Shown: positions 34,187 to 44,899 of the stretch, one piece after another | How the letters are laid out: every line of letters starts with the position of its first letter | Position numbering within the stretch: position 1 is the stretch's first letter | DNA from: Triglochin maritima | Lineage: Eukaryota; Streptophyta; Magnoliopsida; Alismatales; Juncaginaceae | Assembly: GCA_963682175.1 (NCBI GenBank) | Contig: OY821791.1 | Span: 30,502,326 to 30,566,325, forward strand | DNA: 64,000 nucleotides | Reading direction: 5' to 3' | Translations under genes and position numbers: made by a program | The notes under the pieces: model-generated | The model's input: the letters and a program-made list of their open reading frames with translations, nothing else | The model's database searches: none | What the model was told of the DNA's origin: nothing

Positions 34187-35603
34187 GTTACCCCAATATG
34201 AAGATTACTCAGTCACACAATTAGGATTGACCCAACCATATGGGGTGTTAGTCTGAGCCACCTCAGGTTGCATGGGTCCGGAATACCAGGACAAATTGTC
34301 CTGGTCCCAACAATGATATGGATGGTCGCCCATGTAACCATCCATCTTCACAAAGAACTCTAGAGTCGACCACTCTCACCACCACGAGGCTAAACTCGTA
34401 AAAAGTGCTCGACTCGACCCTAAAAACGCTACCAGAGAGTGTAAAGGGGAGGAGACTATAACGTAGAAGAAGGTGAGAAAAAGATGACTCAGAGGAGAAG
34501 GGAAACTTAACTCTAAAAGATATATAAGAGGGTTGGTGAGAAGTTTCCTAAACAAGCACGGTTCAAACAATCCTAGACCTAGTGTCGCTTAAATCTAGAC
34601 GACTCCTAACTGGTTGAGTCAAATTGATTTGCTTGATTCACCTCCCTCACTAATGAAACCAACTTGGCCAGACCGTGTATAGCTAGTGGGGGCGCTTCCG
34701 ACAGAGTCGGTGCCAATTAGACAACCACTTCGCTCGGAAGACTTACGTCAACACAAAAACACTTTCTAGACACCAAATTAAATTCGATCAGCTTCAGGTC
34801 ATAGCAAGTCAAACCAATCTTCTCCTTAATTGAGTCTGAATCCTTAGGTGTCTCATTGATTTTAATTTAAGGCTTGGGTGACACTTTAGGATTGTGATTT
34901 GTAGGCCACAGAAGGGTGATGAAATCCCCACCGTATCTTTTTTCTACGGAGTTGCCCTTAAGATAGTTTAACTTAAATCTACCAAAGATAGTCAAACATT
35001 GGTCTTTAATTGGGGGCAATTGCAAGGTTGTATGCAAACTAATTTATATGCTTAAATGCAATCGTTAAAACGCGATACGTACCTTGCCTCCAGCACTCTT
35101 CAACAAAAATAATAATTTGCAAGAATTTAGCAAGAATAATGCAAACAAAACATTATATGATGCATGCACTAATTCCTTCTAATTTTGCCAATTTTTAGGT
35201 CAGAGTTGGATTATTGCCAATTATGGAATTTGCCCTAACACGTGCAGTTCTACGAAGAGGAACTTTTCAAAAATTAAGATTTTACGAGAAAGGCAAGAAA
35301 AGTTACCTCCGCAATGCTCAGACGGATTCGCCGCCCGCTCTCGAAAATTCCCAGATGCTCTATGAGTCCACCCAGAGATGTTGATGACCTCAGAAAAAAT
35401 TGAAGCCCAGATGCTTCACACGTGCGGCGAATCCGCCGCAGGTTCTTCTTGATGTGCGGCGATTCTGCCGCCCTTCTTGCTCCAACTGTGCCCGGATTTC
35501 GCCGCGCACTCTGTTGTCCCCTGAAACGCAAATCCAAATAGTTAGATCGCGCACACGATAAACAGGATATAATCGATATGACAAAAATAAACAAAATCTT
35601 TGT
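34187..35603. other. 5' leader of the non-autonomous Gypsy element
   Basis: Untranslated in the minus direction. It contains four GCGGCG/CGCCGC palindrome words between 35308 and 35515 close to the primer-binding site. No protein motif was recognised. The rest is ordinary AT-rich leader. Confidence 0.55.
35308..35515. repeat. GCGGCGaatcCGCCGC-type palindromes in the leader
   Basis: Words GGATTCGCCGCCCG, GTGCGGCGAATCCGCCGC, GTGCGGCGATTCTGCCGCCC and ATTTCGCCGCGCAC lie near the primer-binding site. The same word occurs in the LTRs (GGCGGCGGAATCGCCGC near 31047 and 36317). Confidence 0.8.
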
Positions 35604-35631
35604 CGCCTCCCCGGCAACGGCACCAAAAACT
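35604..35631 (-). other. Primer-binding region of the non-autonomous Gypsy element
   Basis: The minus strand reads TTTTTGGTGCCGTTGCCGG followed by GGAGGCGAC directly inside the LTR. This sequence context is shared by plant Athila/Tat/Ogre elements. Confidence 0.75.
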
Positions 35632-36360
35632 TGATGAGAATTAAATTTATACCGCAAGTGCACGGCGTCAATGAAGATGTGGCAAGTACGGGTCGAACAC
35701 AAGGAGGGAGAGATCTTGTTATTTGTGTGATTTTCGATTAAGGGAAAGAAGGAGAGAAGAATAAGTTTGGTTTTGAGATTTTTGGTTTTTAATTATCTAA
35801 AGCAAGAAACATGAACAAATTAAACTAAAACAAGAACAAAGATGGTGAATTCCGTTGGGTGGAGGTTTAGATATCGGGTTTAGATTAGAGAATTCTGAAA
35901 CTTATAATAAATCACATTTGTTATAAAGAATTACATGATAAATGATTTAACATAAACTAAAGTAATCAAAACATACTAATACGAAATTAAAATAATAACA
36001 TCTTCTCTTCTCATCACCCTAAATCCGTCACCCCCACCCTTTGGAAAGAGTTAGAAACTCATAGATGGAGGGTGGGAGAAGGGGCCCTAGAGAAACTACA
36101 AAAGAAAACTAAAAACAAGAATTAAAAGAACAGAATTTTATTACTAAAATATGGTACAAAAACTAAAAGCTAAAAATAAGAACATAAACTAAGAACATCC
36201 TCTACACAACGTTGCGGGGCTATTTATAGCTGATACAAGGGACCTAGGTATAAAATAGGAAAGTACACGTGGCAAGACACGACTGGACAAAATCCGGAGC
36301 CACGGATCGACAAGGGGGCGGCGGAATCGCCGCATGTGCCTTGTGTTGTGCGGCGGAAAC
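35632..36360 (-). repeat. 5' LTR, apparently missing its U3 start
   Basis: This is the transcribing LTR in minus orientation. A strong TATA context (CTATAAATAGCC) lies at 36229-36220 in mirror sense. Only about 130 bp of U3 remain upstream of it, including one GCGGCGGAATCGCCGC palindrome and a CACGTG box. Confidence 0.8.
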
Positions 36361-36789
36361 GGACACAAGTGGTGCACTTACATCACTAAATGGATCGTAT
36401 TTAGTTCGAGTGGAACAAAGGCATCTATGTTAATTAGGTAACTATAATGTGTAGCTAGATACCACTTATAGTTGAGATATTAAGTGATTAATATCACTGC
36501 CAATTTCGCTTGGATCCTCCTTTAGCTCACACTAAAAAGCTGGGAAACAAGAAGCTTGAGTTTTGAGTTCATATGATGTGTCGAGTTTCATGTGAAAAAG
36601 AACACATATGGTGAATCAATATGTCACGAAAATTCATTTGAGTTGTATATATAATGAGGTATAATAATTTAATATTACATAGGATAATATATTACATAAG
36701 ATATGAATTTGCTAAAACCCCCAAAAGTTCAAATTTTGTTGGAAATGAATCCAAAATTTGACAAAGCAAAAATCGGGAACAAAATGGTA

Positions 36790-37150
36790 GACCTTTTGGG
36801 TTCGGTCGACCTGTCTTCGGAGCGGTCCACCGAACGGGAAACGGACGACACAGTTGGTTGACCGAAATTGTCTGGAGTGCCTAGACAATTGGATTCGGTC
36901 AACCGAGCGTGAACGGTCAACCAAGAGAAAATATCCAGGAACTATCTTGGGATATTTTTGGTAGACTGAAAGTGACACGGTCGTCCAAAGAAATTCACCA
37001 GGACAAATTTTGGTGGGTCATCGGTCGACCGGAGTGAGACGCGGGTCGTCCGAATTTTTCCATGGAATTTTTCTCATGTATATTCCATCAACCGTCTAGC
37101 TCACGGTCATCCTAACATGTGTTCAAACCGAATGGTTCAATTGACCGAGA
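36790..37150. repeat. Decayed GGTCGACC array upstream of a TATA box
   Basis: Two exact GGTCGACC words remain (CGGTCGACCTG near 36804 and CGGTCGACCGG near 37021) among at least eight decayed forms such as GGTTGACCG, GGTCAACCG, GGTCAACCAA and GGTCGTCC. The TATA-like box follows at 37348. Confidence 0.8.
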
Positions 37151-37806
37151 AGAATTCTCGGTTAACCAAACAACATGATTTTTGCCTGAATTATTAAGAG
37201 AATAATTAGATCCTGGGTTGGATTAATTTCATATCTAATCAAACGTTTTTTAGGATGCTTATGTGGCAATTTGGGATTAATTTTAAGAGAGAATAAGCAA
37301 AAAAACATGGCTAGAGAATAGTTCATGATATGGATGTTTTGGGAGCCTATAAAAGTACTCATCATCCTACTTGTTTAGGTTAATGTAAAATTTTTCTCTC
37401 TCTCTCTAATCTCTCCCTTAATCACCATGGAATTTTTCTTAATTGTTTTATGTTTTGAAGGTTAAATCTCAGGAGCTTTTAGAGGGTTTATTATCTAGAT
37501 TCTAACCTTAATTAGAGATTGATAGGCTAGCTCCTTTCTCTCTAATCTTGTTTAGAGTTTGGTGAACACTTGGGGGCGAATCGGCGGGCGATTCGACGAG
37601 CAACAGAACCAGATCTTCTAAAAGGTTTTAGAGAACCTTTGGGTATGATCCTCTTTCTTTCGTTTATTTTAATATATGTAAGAATGCATGATATTAGAAT
37701 AAACATGTACATGTAGATAAAATCAATGAAAAATATGAAATCGATCATATATGTTTGTATTAAAAAATTTAAAATATACACATACATAGGTACACGAAAT
37801 CCTACA

Positions 37807-38103
37807 TGTTTGGGATGGGGTTTGGAATTATTTGGTGTGTAGTGGACAGTGGATAATGTTATGATTTTGTGTTTGTATGTGTCAAGTGTGTAAAATGTTC
37901 AAATATTTAATTATAAAGTTAACAGAATTTCCAACGGGGTTAACTTGGATTGGGACCCACTAAATTTCAAGTGCACCAAGTAAATATATCAGGTTTGTAA
38001 GTGTATACGAGCCATAAAAAACTATACGTGAGCGAAGATCCAATAACTCGGTTTGGAAGTGCACCCAAGCAACCCAATCATAATTTGTTAGTAATCAAAA
38101 TCG
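37807..38103. other. No recognisable feature
   Basis: AT-rich sequence directly after the old LTR; no primer-binding site was found. Confidence 0.4.
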
Positions 38104-38840
38104 TGTCCAGAGTTAGTCCATAGTTTGTCCAGAATTAGTCCAGAGTCAGTCCAGAATCCTATCCAAGGTTAGTCCATAATAGTCTAAAATCTTGTCTGGA
38201 GTCAGTCTATAATGTGGCCAGAATCAGTCCAAAGTTAGTCCAAATTCATGTCCAGAGTCAGTTAAGAATAAGTCCATAAATAACTTTCTCGACACGACAA
38301 ACTTTGGGGACTGACTCTGGACATGATTTTTAACTAACTTTGGACTGATTCTGGACCGACTTTGGACATGATTTTAGACACGATTTTGGACTGAGTCTGG
38401 ACATGGTTATGGACACAATTCTAGACACATTTTGAACACAACAAACTTTGGGGACATGATTTAGTGGACTTTCTGGACACAACAAACTTTTTTGACTAAT
38501 CTGAACGTGATTTTGGACACAATTTTGGACGGACTCTGGACATGATTTGGATACGATTTTGGACTGACTCTGGACGTTTTGGACATATTATAGACACGAT
38601 TCTGGACACAATTCAGGACACAACGAACTTTCTGGACAGAATTTTGAACACAATTTTGTCCTGACTCTGGACTTTCTTGACACATTATGGACACGATTTT
38701 TGACACGATTATGGACACAACAAACTTTGTGGACAAGATTTTGGGGACTTTTGGGACACAAAAAACTTTGTGGATTGACTATGGACATGATTTTTGACTG
38801 ACTCTGGACACATTATGGAAACGATTCCGGACACATTTTG
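38104..38840. repeat. Dispersed-word array GGACTGACTCTGGAC, with an orientation switch
   Basis: More than 40 GGAC or GTCC words occur at roughly 10-20 bp spacing. From 38104 to about 38280 they read as GTCCAGAGTCAGTCC; from about 38290 to 38840 they appear in the opposite orientation as GGACTGACTCTGGACATG. A word ACACAACAAACTTT recurs at least five times in the second half. Many open frames in this block encode only Ser/Val/Pro/Lys repeats and are artefacts. Confidence 0.85.
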
Positions 38841-38924
38841 GGAGGAAAACTCCAAAATTTTGGAGGGTAGATTTAAGTATTTGGTTAGAAAATTTAAGAA
38901 CTTGTTCATAGTTTAAGAGTTGGT

Positions 38925-39015
38925 GCCCAAATTAAGGAATTTGTGCAAAAATTTCAGAATTTGTTCCAAAAATTTCAGAATTGGTGCCAAAATTTCAGAG
39001 TTTGTGTTAAAATTT
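38925..39015 (+). repeat. About 20-bp degenerate repeat (AAATTTCAGAATTTGTGCC)
   Basis: Four to five irregular copies lie just upstream of the mariner transposase. They could be subterminal repeats of that element. Confidence 0.6.
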
Positions 39016-39195
39016 AACTTTCTTGTTGGATGCTATAAATAAAGCAATTACAACATATACCCATTACAAACACCACAAGACAACCAACAAAATCAAACAA
39101 ACTCATAAAAGTGGAGTTAACTTAGTTCAACATCCATTACAGTTCACCCATACACTAATTACAGTTCACTCATTACACTCAAATCACATACACCA

Positions 39196-40540
39196 ATGGA
39201 AACAAAAGCAACAACAAGCTCCACAAACTCTAGGAGGCTGACCAATGGGGAGAAGCAAAGAATTTTTGAGGTGCTCTTGAATCATTGTCAGGAAGGCAAG
39301 TTGAAGAGAGGTTACATCAAATTTGTGGCATGTGACTTCAATGTCTCAAGGAGGACAATTGGTGGCATATGGAGTGAAGCCAAGAAGAAGCTGAAACAAG
39401 GAAGAACAGTTGATGTGAGGCACAAGAGAACTGGTAGAGTGAGGAGGAAAGCCATTATCATAGATATGTTAAAAATCAGAGAAATCTCACTAAGATCATT
39501 GTCTAAGGCATTAGGAATGCGTAAATCAATGGTCCACAGAGTTGTGCAAGCTGGGAAGATCAAATCACACACAAATGCCATCAAACCACATCTTACAGAA
39601 GATAACAAACAAAAGGTTAGCATTCTGCCTAAACCACTTAGTTCCTATTTCACTTAGCACACAACTAGAATTTGAAGTCATGTACGACTATGTACACATA
39701 GGCAAAAATGGTTATTTATGACTAAATCAATACAAAAGTTCTACTTATACCCTCTGGAAGCAGTGCCACATAGAACATGTAAATCTAAAATTTCTTTCAC
39801 AAAAGTCATGTTTCTAGTAGCAGTAGCTAGACCAAGATTTGGATACAAGAAAGAAGTATTATTTGATGGAAAATTTGGCATGTTTCCATTACAGTTATCC
39901 AACCAACTAAGAGAACATCAAAAAATAGGACAGCAAGAGTATTAGAAACAAAGGAAATTGTTTTTGTTACCAAAGAAGTAGTGAAAACATGTTTAATAGA
40001 GAAAGTAATACCAGCAATTAAAGCTAAGTAGCCAAAAAAATGCAAGCAAAAGGATTTTCATACAACAAGACAATGTAAAACCTCATATTGCACCAACAGA
40101 CCCAGATTTCATTCAAGCAGCCACAACAGATGAGTGGGACATACAGTTGACATGCCAACCATCTAATAGTCCAGATTTAAATATCCTAGACTTGGGTTAT
40201 TTTAGGGCAATTTAATCACTACAACAGGAATTAGCTTCTTCAATTGTTTTTGAGTTGGTACAGGTTTGTCAACAATCATATGATGATTTGCATCCATATG
40301 CACTCAACAATGTATGGTTGTCTCTACATTTATGCATGGCTGAGGTGATCAAAGTAAAAGGAGCAATGCATACAATCCTCCACATATAGGCAAAGCTGCA
40401 CTGGATAAACAAGGCATGCTACCACTCTCAGGAACTATAGAAGCAAACATGGTGGAAGCAGCATATGAAGCATTAAGTGAGGGGGTTGTAGATGCTTGTC
40501 AGATCCATTGTGAAGAACATTTTGTAACAAACTAGCGGAA
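39196..40540 (+). pseudogene. Plant mariner-like (Tc1/mariner superfamily) transposase, degenerate
   Basis: A 154-residue open N-terminal part (39196-39657) has two helix-turn-helix regions: RRLTNGEKQRIFEVLLNHC with FVACDFNVSRRTIGGIWSEA, and SLRSLSKALGMRKSMVHRVV. Beyond a frame break the catalytic part follows: VMYDYVHIGKKWLFM, FFTKVMFLVAVARPRF-like, QDNVKPHIAPTDPDF and CQPSNSPDLNILDLGYF. The last two boxes hold the second and third acidic positions of the plant DD39D triad. Several stops (near 39655, 39945 and 40215) inactivate it. The N-terminal frame remains unusually clean. Only the right terminus was identified, at 41514-41537. Confidence 0.85.
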
Positions 40541-40995
40541 GCATATGGGCAGGAAACACTTTTGTTGTCATTTTAGTGTAAGTTTGTAAATAACTTATGC
40601 AACTAGATCGGCAGGAAACACTTTTGATTACATTTTGATGTAAGGTTGTTATTTTTGGTAATGCAAATTTTTGAAGGGGTGTTACTTTGCCTCTAGCATT
40701 TATTAAAAATTGGTGGCAGTAATGTAACAAGTCATCATTTTCCTACTACAACAACTCTTATTTCACCTCAATCAACCCTCACTTCGACATAAACAATAAA
40801 AGTAAACCATAAAATAACACACGCAAATCATAACCACAACAAACAGAAAAAAACTTTTACAAATCGCAAACTCACATACAAAACAAACACCAACAACTTG
40901 TACCATCCAGAAATCCTATTTTGGCTCATTTTGTCAAATTAATCTAAAAGTCCAAAAAGCTGAGGTATGGAGAGGGATAAAGGAGCAAACCACCA

Positions 40996-41244
40996 TTATT
41001 TTTCAAGCAATCCCTTTGCACAAGGATAAAAAAGCTTGAACATCTTGTTGAAAATTTGTTGTTGTCGTGGAGAGAGGTTAGGGTAATAAGGGTTGACATC
41101 ATCATCCAAGTTCGTGTCATTCACAACCGAGTCAACCACAGTAGGAGGGTTATTTGAGCCAGCATTGTGCTCGACGTCACCACAAACTGCCTTTGCCTCA
41201 TATGTGTCAGAGACAACAAACTCAGCTGGAATAAACTCATTCAC
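40996..41244 (-). other. Open frame of 82 codons opposite the mariner transposase
   Basis: The minus-strand frame encodes an acidic, Asn/Asp-rich peptide (VVNDTNLDDDVNPYYPNLS) ending FYPCAKGLLEK. It may extend upstream to about 41270 without a stop (HPLVNEFIPAEF). Plant mariner elements normally have only the transposase frame, so this may be captured host sequence or chance. No motif was recognised. Confidence 0.3.
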
Positions 41245-41513
41245 AAGTGGATGAAAAACAATGGGGTGGCATGTTGTAGATCAGGGAGGGTTTGTTGTCA
41301 TTCTTGCATACACAAGCGGGGAGAATAAGTATGTTGAAAGAGAGATAGGGGAGAAGGGTGGAAAGGAGAATGAGGGGGCCACAGGATTAGAGTTATGAGA
41401 GGATGAAAGAGAGAGGGTAGTAGGTCTTAGGGGTTTAGGTAGGTATTTTAGTCTTTTTTGTCAAATGGAAAGATTAAATTGGGTCAACCCAATTTGTAAA
41501 GTGGGAAGAACAA

Positions 41514-41537
41514 AATAGGACGGAGGGAGTACTATTT
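41514..41537 (-). repeat. Right terminus of mariner/Stowaway-type element
   Basis: The plus strand reads AGGACGGAGGGAGTA; its reverse complement TACTCCCTCCGTCC is the classical Stowaway/plant mariner terminus with a TA target. The left terminus was not found. Confidence 0.75.
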
Positions 41538-42096
41538 GGTTGATCCTTCATCTCTCAATTAAATAATTTAAAATTTATTTGAAATCTTTTTAAATGATTC
41601 AAGCATTCATAGTTCAAGATACAAAAAATTTTGAACCGAAGTTTATCTATATTTCGCAAAATTGTTTTAAGGAAAATAAACTTACATGCCCCTTTATGTT
41701 TTGTCAATTCTAAGTAAAATAATCATCTAAACTAAACGAAAACTCCACATGATTAGACACACGTCTAAAAATCGATTCTAACATTCATATGACAAATTTT
41801 TAAAATATTCAAAAAAATAATTAGAATCAAAGTTGACAGAACAATCCCATTTGCGTGATTTTCTTTGTTTCTCCTTAAATATCAGAATTAATCCATTGAT
41901 CTTAGAGATTAATATATTTTCTAACATTACAAACTCATGTAGGAAAATAGGAACCATGTAAATCCATAATCCTATTTTATGCATCCATCAAAATATTGAA
42001 AATGCCTCAAAAAGGGCAAAAACATGAACTACTTTATTAAGAGATGATAAAGTAAACCTTATTAAATTGCCTAATCATTGAAAATATGAATTTTAA

Positions 42097-42108
42097 GCTC
42101 TGATACAA
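42097..42108 (-). other. Primer-binding site of a copia-type element (one mismatch)
   Basis: The minus strand reads TTGTATCAGAGC next to the LTR at 42110. This is the TGGTATCAGAGC site with one G to T change. Confidence 0.7.
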
Positions 42109-42109
42109 T

Positions 42110-43830
42110 TGTTGGATTTCTTGCATATGCTTGGGTGTATATATATTTATACACAAGCAAGATGGTTTTTCATATTTCATCAATAATTTCATGTATTAGA
42201 CTTCTGAAAGCATTTCAATAAAATGTATGCTACATAATATTAAAATAGACAAGTGGAATCATACCTAGAAGGATTGTCACCCTTTTTAATCGTCTAAGTC
42301 GAGTTGCAATCCGGACCACCGTGAAACTTTCCTCCAAGTGTTCATGAAGCTCTAAACAAGATTAGAGTGATTGGAGCTAGTCAATCAAATCTAATGTAAG
42401 GTTAGAATCTAGCTAAGAACCCCTTTATGCCTCCAAGAATTAAATCTCTAGTACTCAATTGATTAAGAGAATATTGAAGGAAGGATGGTGAAACTATGGA
42501 GCAAATAAAATTTGGTATCAATTCACAAGGAAATGAGGAGACCCCTATTTATAGTGATTATCCCCATCATGTGTAAAACAACTTACACATGATCTAGTTA
42601 ATCTCTCCTCTTAACCAATCATATTTTAACAAATCATCCTCCCATAACCTCCATTGAACAAGATGGATTAAATTCATCCATTGATCAGAAACAATCTCTT
42701 ATTAATATGGGAAAAACGTGGGCAAACGGTCGACCGAAATACCTAACCAGTAGACCGTTCCATTACCAGGAAAACTCCCAATAATTTGGATCAGACTGGT
42801 TCATGCCGGTCGACTGTTTCCTTACCAAGAACGCTCTGGATAAATTCGGTCAAACCAAGAACCACACCGGTTGACCGTTCCTTGACTTGGAAAGCACCTA
42901 ATAATTGCGGTCGAATCAAATGTCACGTCGGTGGACCATTCCCTTACCAGGAAAGCTCCTGATAAATTCGATCAAACTGCATGTTTATCCGGTTGATCAT
43001 TTTCAAACTCAAAAGAATTTGGTCGACCGTTCCCCAAAATGTTCAATTGTTTTCCTCTATTTTTGCCTTCACAAATTTGGGATCAATATCTGACAAAACT
43101 TGAGTTGTGGGGTTTTAGAAAACTCATATGTTATAATGTTAGAGACTACATTCTATTATGTAATATATTATCATATATAATGTGAAAACATTATAGACCA
43201 TAATATATAAATCTCATACAAATTTATTTGTTATTCTAACAATGTCGTTATCATGACATATCAATTTTACCATTTTATCATATGCATTTTATTTCATATC
43301 ACATGAAACTTAATAAATCTCATAAAATATAAAATCACATTTCTTGTTTCCTAATTTTGTGGTGTGACCTATGGGAGCATCTAAGTAATGTTGGTAATGA
43401 TATAAAATACTTTATATTTAAAATATATATACGATATCTAGCTACACATTATAGTTATCCAAATAACAAAGATGTTTTGTTCACTAGAATAGAACAAGAT
43501 CAATTTAGTGATATGTAATAATATCACTTGTGTATACCCTTTGCCTTCTGATATTAGGAATATTGTACAAATTAAAGTGGAAAAGTGTCATCTTTGTATA
43601 ATATATTCTTTTTTATCTCTTAAGAAAATTATAAATATGTAATTATACATAAGTTACATCGTGTACATTATAATTTTGCTTTATCAATGGGTCAGTAATA
43701 TCATTACTCAAGCAAAAAAGGACAATGATAATCTTTTAACATATGACCTTTTCCGGCACAAGTCATACATAACCAACTAATTTCTTTATCGCTACACGTA
43801 ATGATAGCTTTTGATAATAATCAAATTATA
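42110..43830 (-). mobile_element. 5' LTR of an old copia-type element (minus orientation), truncated element
   Basis: The LTR end reads AAATCCAACA on the minus strand and is followed by the primer-binding site at 42097-42108. Its body is the inverted counterpart of 30100-37806. A good TATA context (CTATAAATAGGGG) lies at 42554-42542 in mirror sense, downstream of the word array at 42728-43033. Internal sequence 41538-42096 carries no coding motif, and no second LTR in the same orientation exists in the window. The 5' boundary near 43830 is approximate. Confidence 0.7.
42728..43033. repeat. Partly decayed GGTCGACC array
   Basis: Two exact GGTCGACC words remain (near 42729 and 43021), plus GGTCGACTG, GGTTGACCG, GGTGGACC, GGTTGATC and GGTCAAACC variants. 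Most changes are C to T or G to A at the central CpG. Confidence 0.8.
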
Positions 43831-44890
43831 CATTTCTCATGTGAAAAGATATAGGTCTCACATCTTAGGATTCAAAGACACAATGAAAATATTATTGAAA
43901 CAAACACAATTTCATATTGTTAAAATATTTGTAGAACTACAATACCTTTTAACCAACATGACAATCTTATCTTGGTAATTAATGTCCCACATTAATTATC
44001 ATGATTATGAATTACTTTTGATTTATGTACATGATTATGTTATAGAGCTTTATGATTAAGGACCAATAGCATCTTCCTTAACTCTTCTAAATTAAAGACG
44101 AATACACTAATCAAGGAACTAAATGATTATATATTTAATTCATAATAAAAGACATATAAAAGAATACTTTTAAAACACACATTCCTTTCACTATGAATTT
44201 AAAAATTCCATCGAAAAAAATTACAACTAATCAAGTACTTGAACTCATTACTTTGAGTGTACAAAATATACATTTAATACATGAAAATAAAAATTATACA
44301 TTAATTATACATTCATTACATTTCATGTCGAAATCAAAAAACAAAAGAAAAACAACTTGATGTTTGATTTTTGCCAGAGAGAGGGACTAAAGGGGGTGAT
44401 TTGGAGGTGGGAGGAGGATTGGTGGTTGGCGGCCCATTTCATGCCCAGGAAAAAATGGCATATCAGAAGATGTTTCTATCCTTTTCTGAAAACGACACAT
44501 GTCGTTTTCGTTAAAGGACAAAAACATCTGTGATTTTATTTCACATATCGTTTTCGTTAAAGGACAAAAACATCTGTGATTTTATTTTACGTTAATGAAA
44601 ATGATATCATATGTGTTTTTTTTACCTTATATTTTTCCAAATAAGTTTCAAAAACTTATATCCTTCCGATTTCTTTTTTTTTCATTATTATTTTAATTTT
44701 TTTTCTTAAGATAATCTAATTCCAAAAACAGATTTAGGAATAACTATTCCATTTATTACGAACAAATTAATGGCTAAAGAACAGGAGAATCTTAATATAG
44801 AAAAACCAAAAAGAACAGTATTATTTTTTCAAAGATTCTTGGTAACAATTCCAAAGCAACAAAATAGAAAAATGCATTAGAATCAAGCAA
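43831..44890. other. AT-rich sequence without gene
   Basis: No coding motif. It includes an inverted repeat GAAAACGACA/TGTCGTTTTC (44487-44508) and a two-copy direct repeat around GTCGTTTTCGTTAAAGGAC (about 44501-44590). Confidence 0.5.
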
Positions 44891-44899
44891 AATAATCTT

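Larger units (their letters stand above)
30362..36360 (-). mobile_element. Non-autonomous Gypsy-type LTR retrotransposon (Athila/Tat-like signals)
   Basis: A 729-bp direct repeat bounds the element (30362-31090 and 35632-36360; about 9 differences seen). The flanking direct repeat GGACAC lies at 30356-30361 and 36361-36366 (5-bp core GACAC). Next to the right LTR the minus strand has TTTTTGGTGCCGTTGCCGG, the primer-binding context of Athila/Tat-type elements. At 31606-31592 it reads CTAGGTGTGGGGGTA, a typical polypurine tract of that group. No reverse transcriptase or integrase is present; only gag-like remnants remain. It inserted into an older LTR. Confidence 0.85.
30100..37806 (+). mobile_element. 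Old solo LTR (plus orientation), split by a Gypsy insertion
   Basis: Two pieces, about 30100-30361 and 36361-37806, together match the reverse complement of 42110-43830. Examples are CAAAAGATTATCATTG, AAAATTATAATGT, AACTATAATGTGTAGCTAGA and CTCTAATCTTGTTTAGAG. The 3' end is AAATCCTACA at 37806, with no primer-binding site after it and no polypurine tract before it, so it looks like a solo LTR of about 1.7 kb. A TATA box (CCTATAAAAG, 37348) follows decayed GGTCGACC words at 36790-37150. The 5' boundary is uncertain by tens of bases. Confidence 0.7.
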
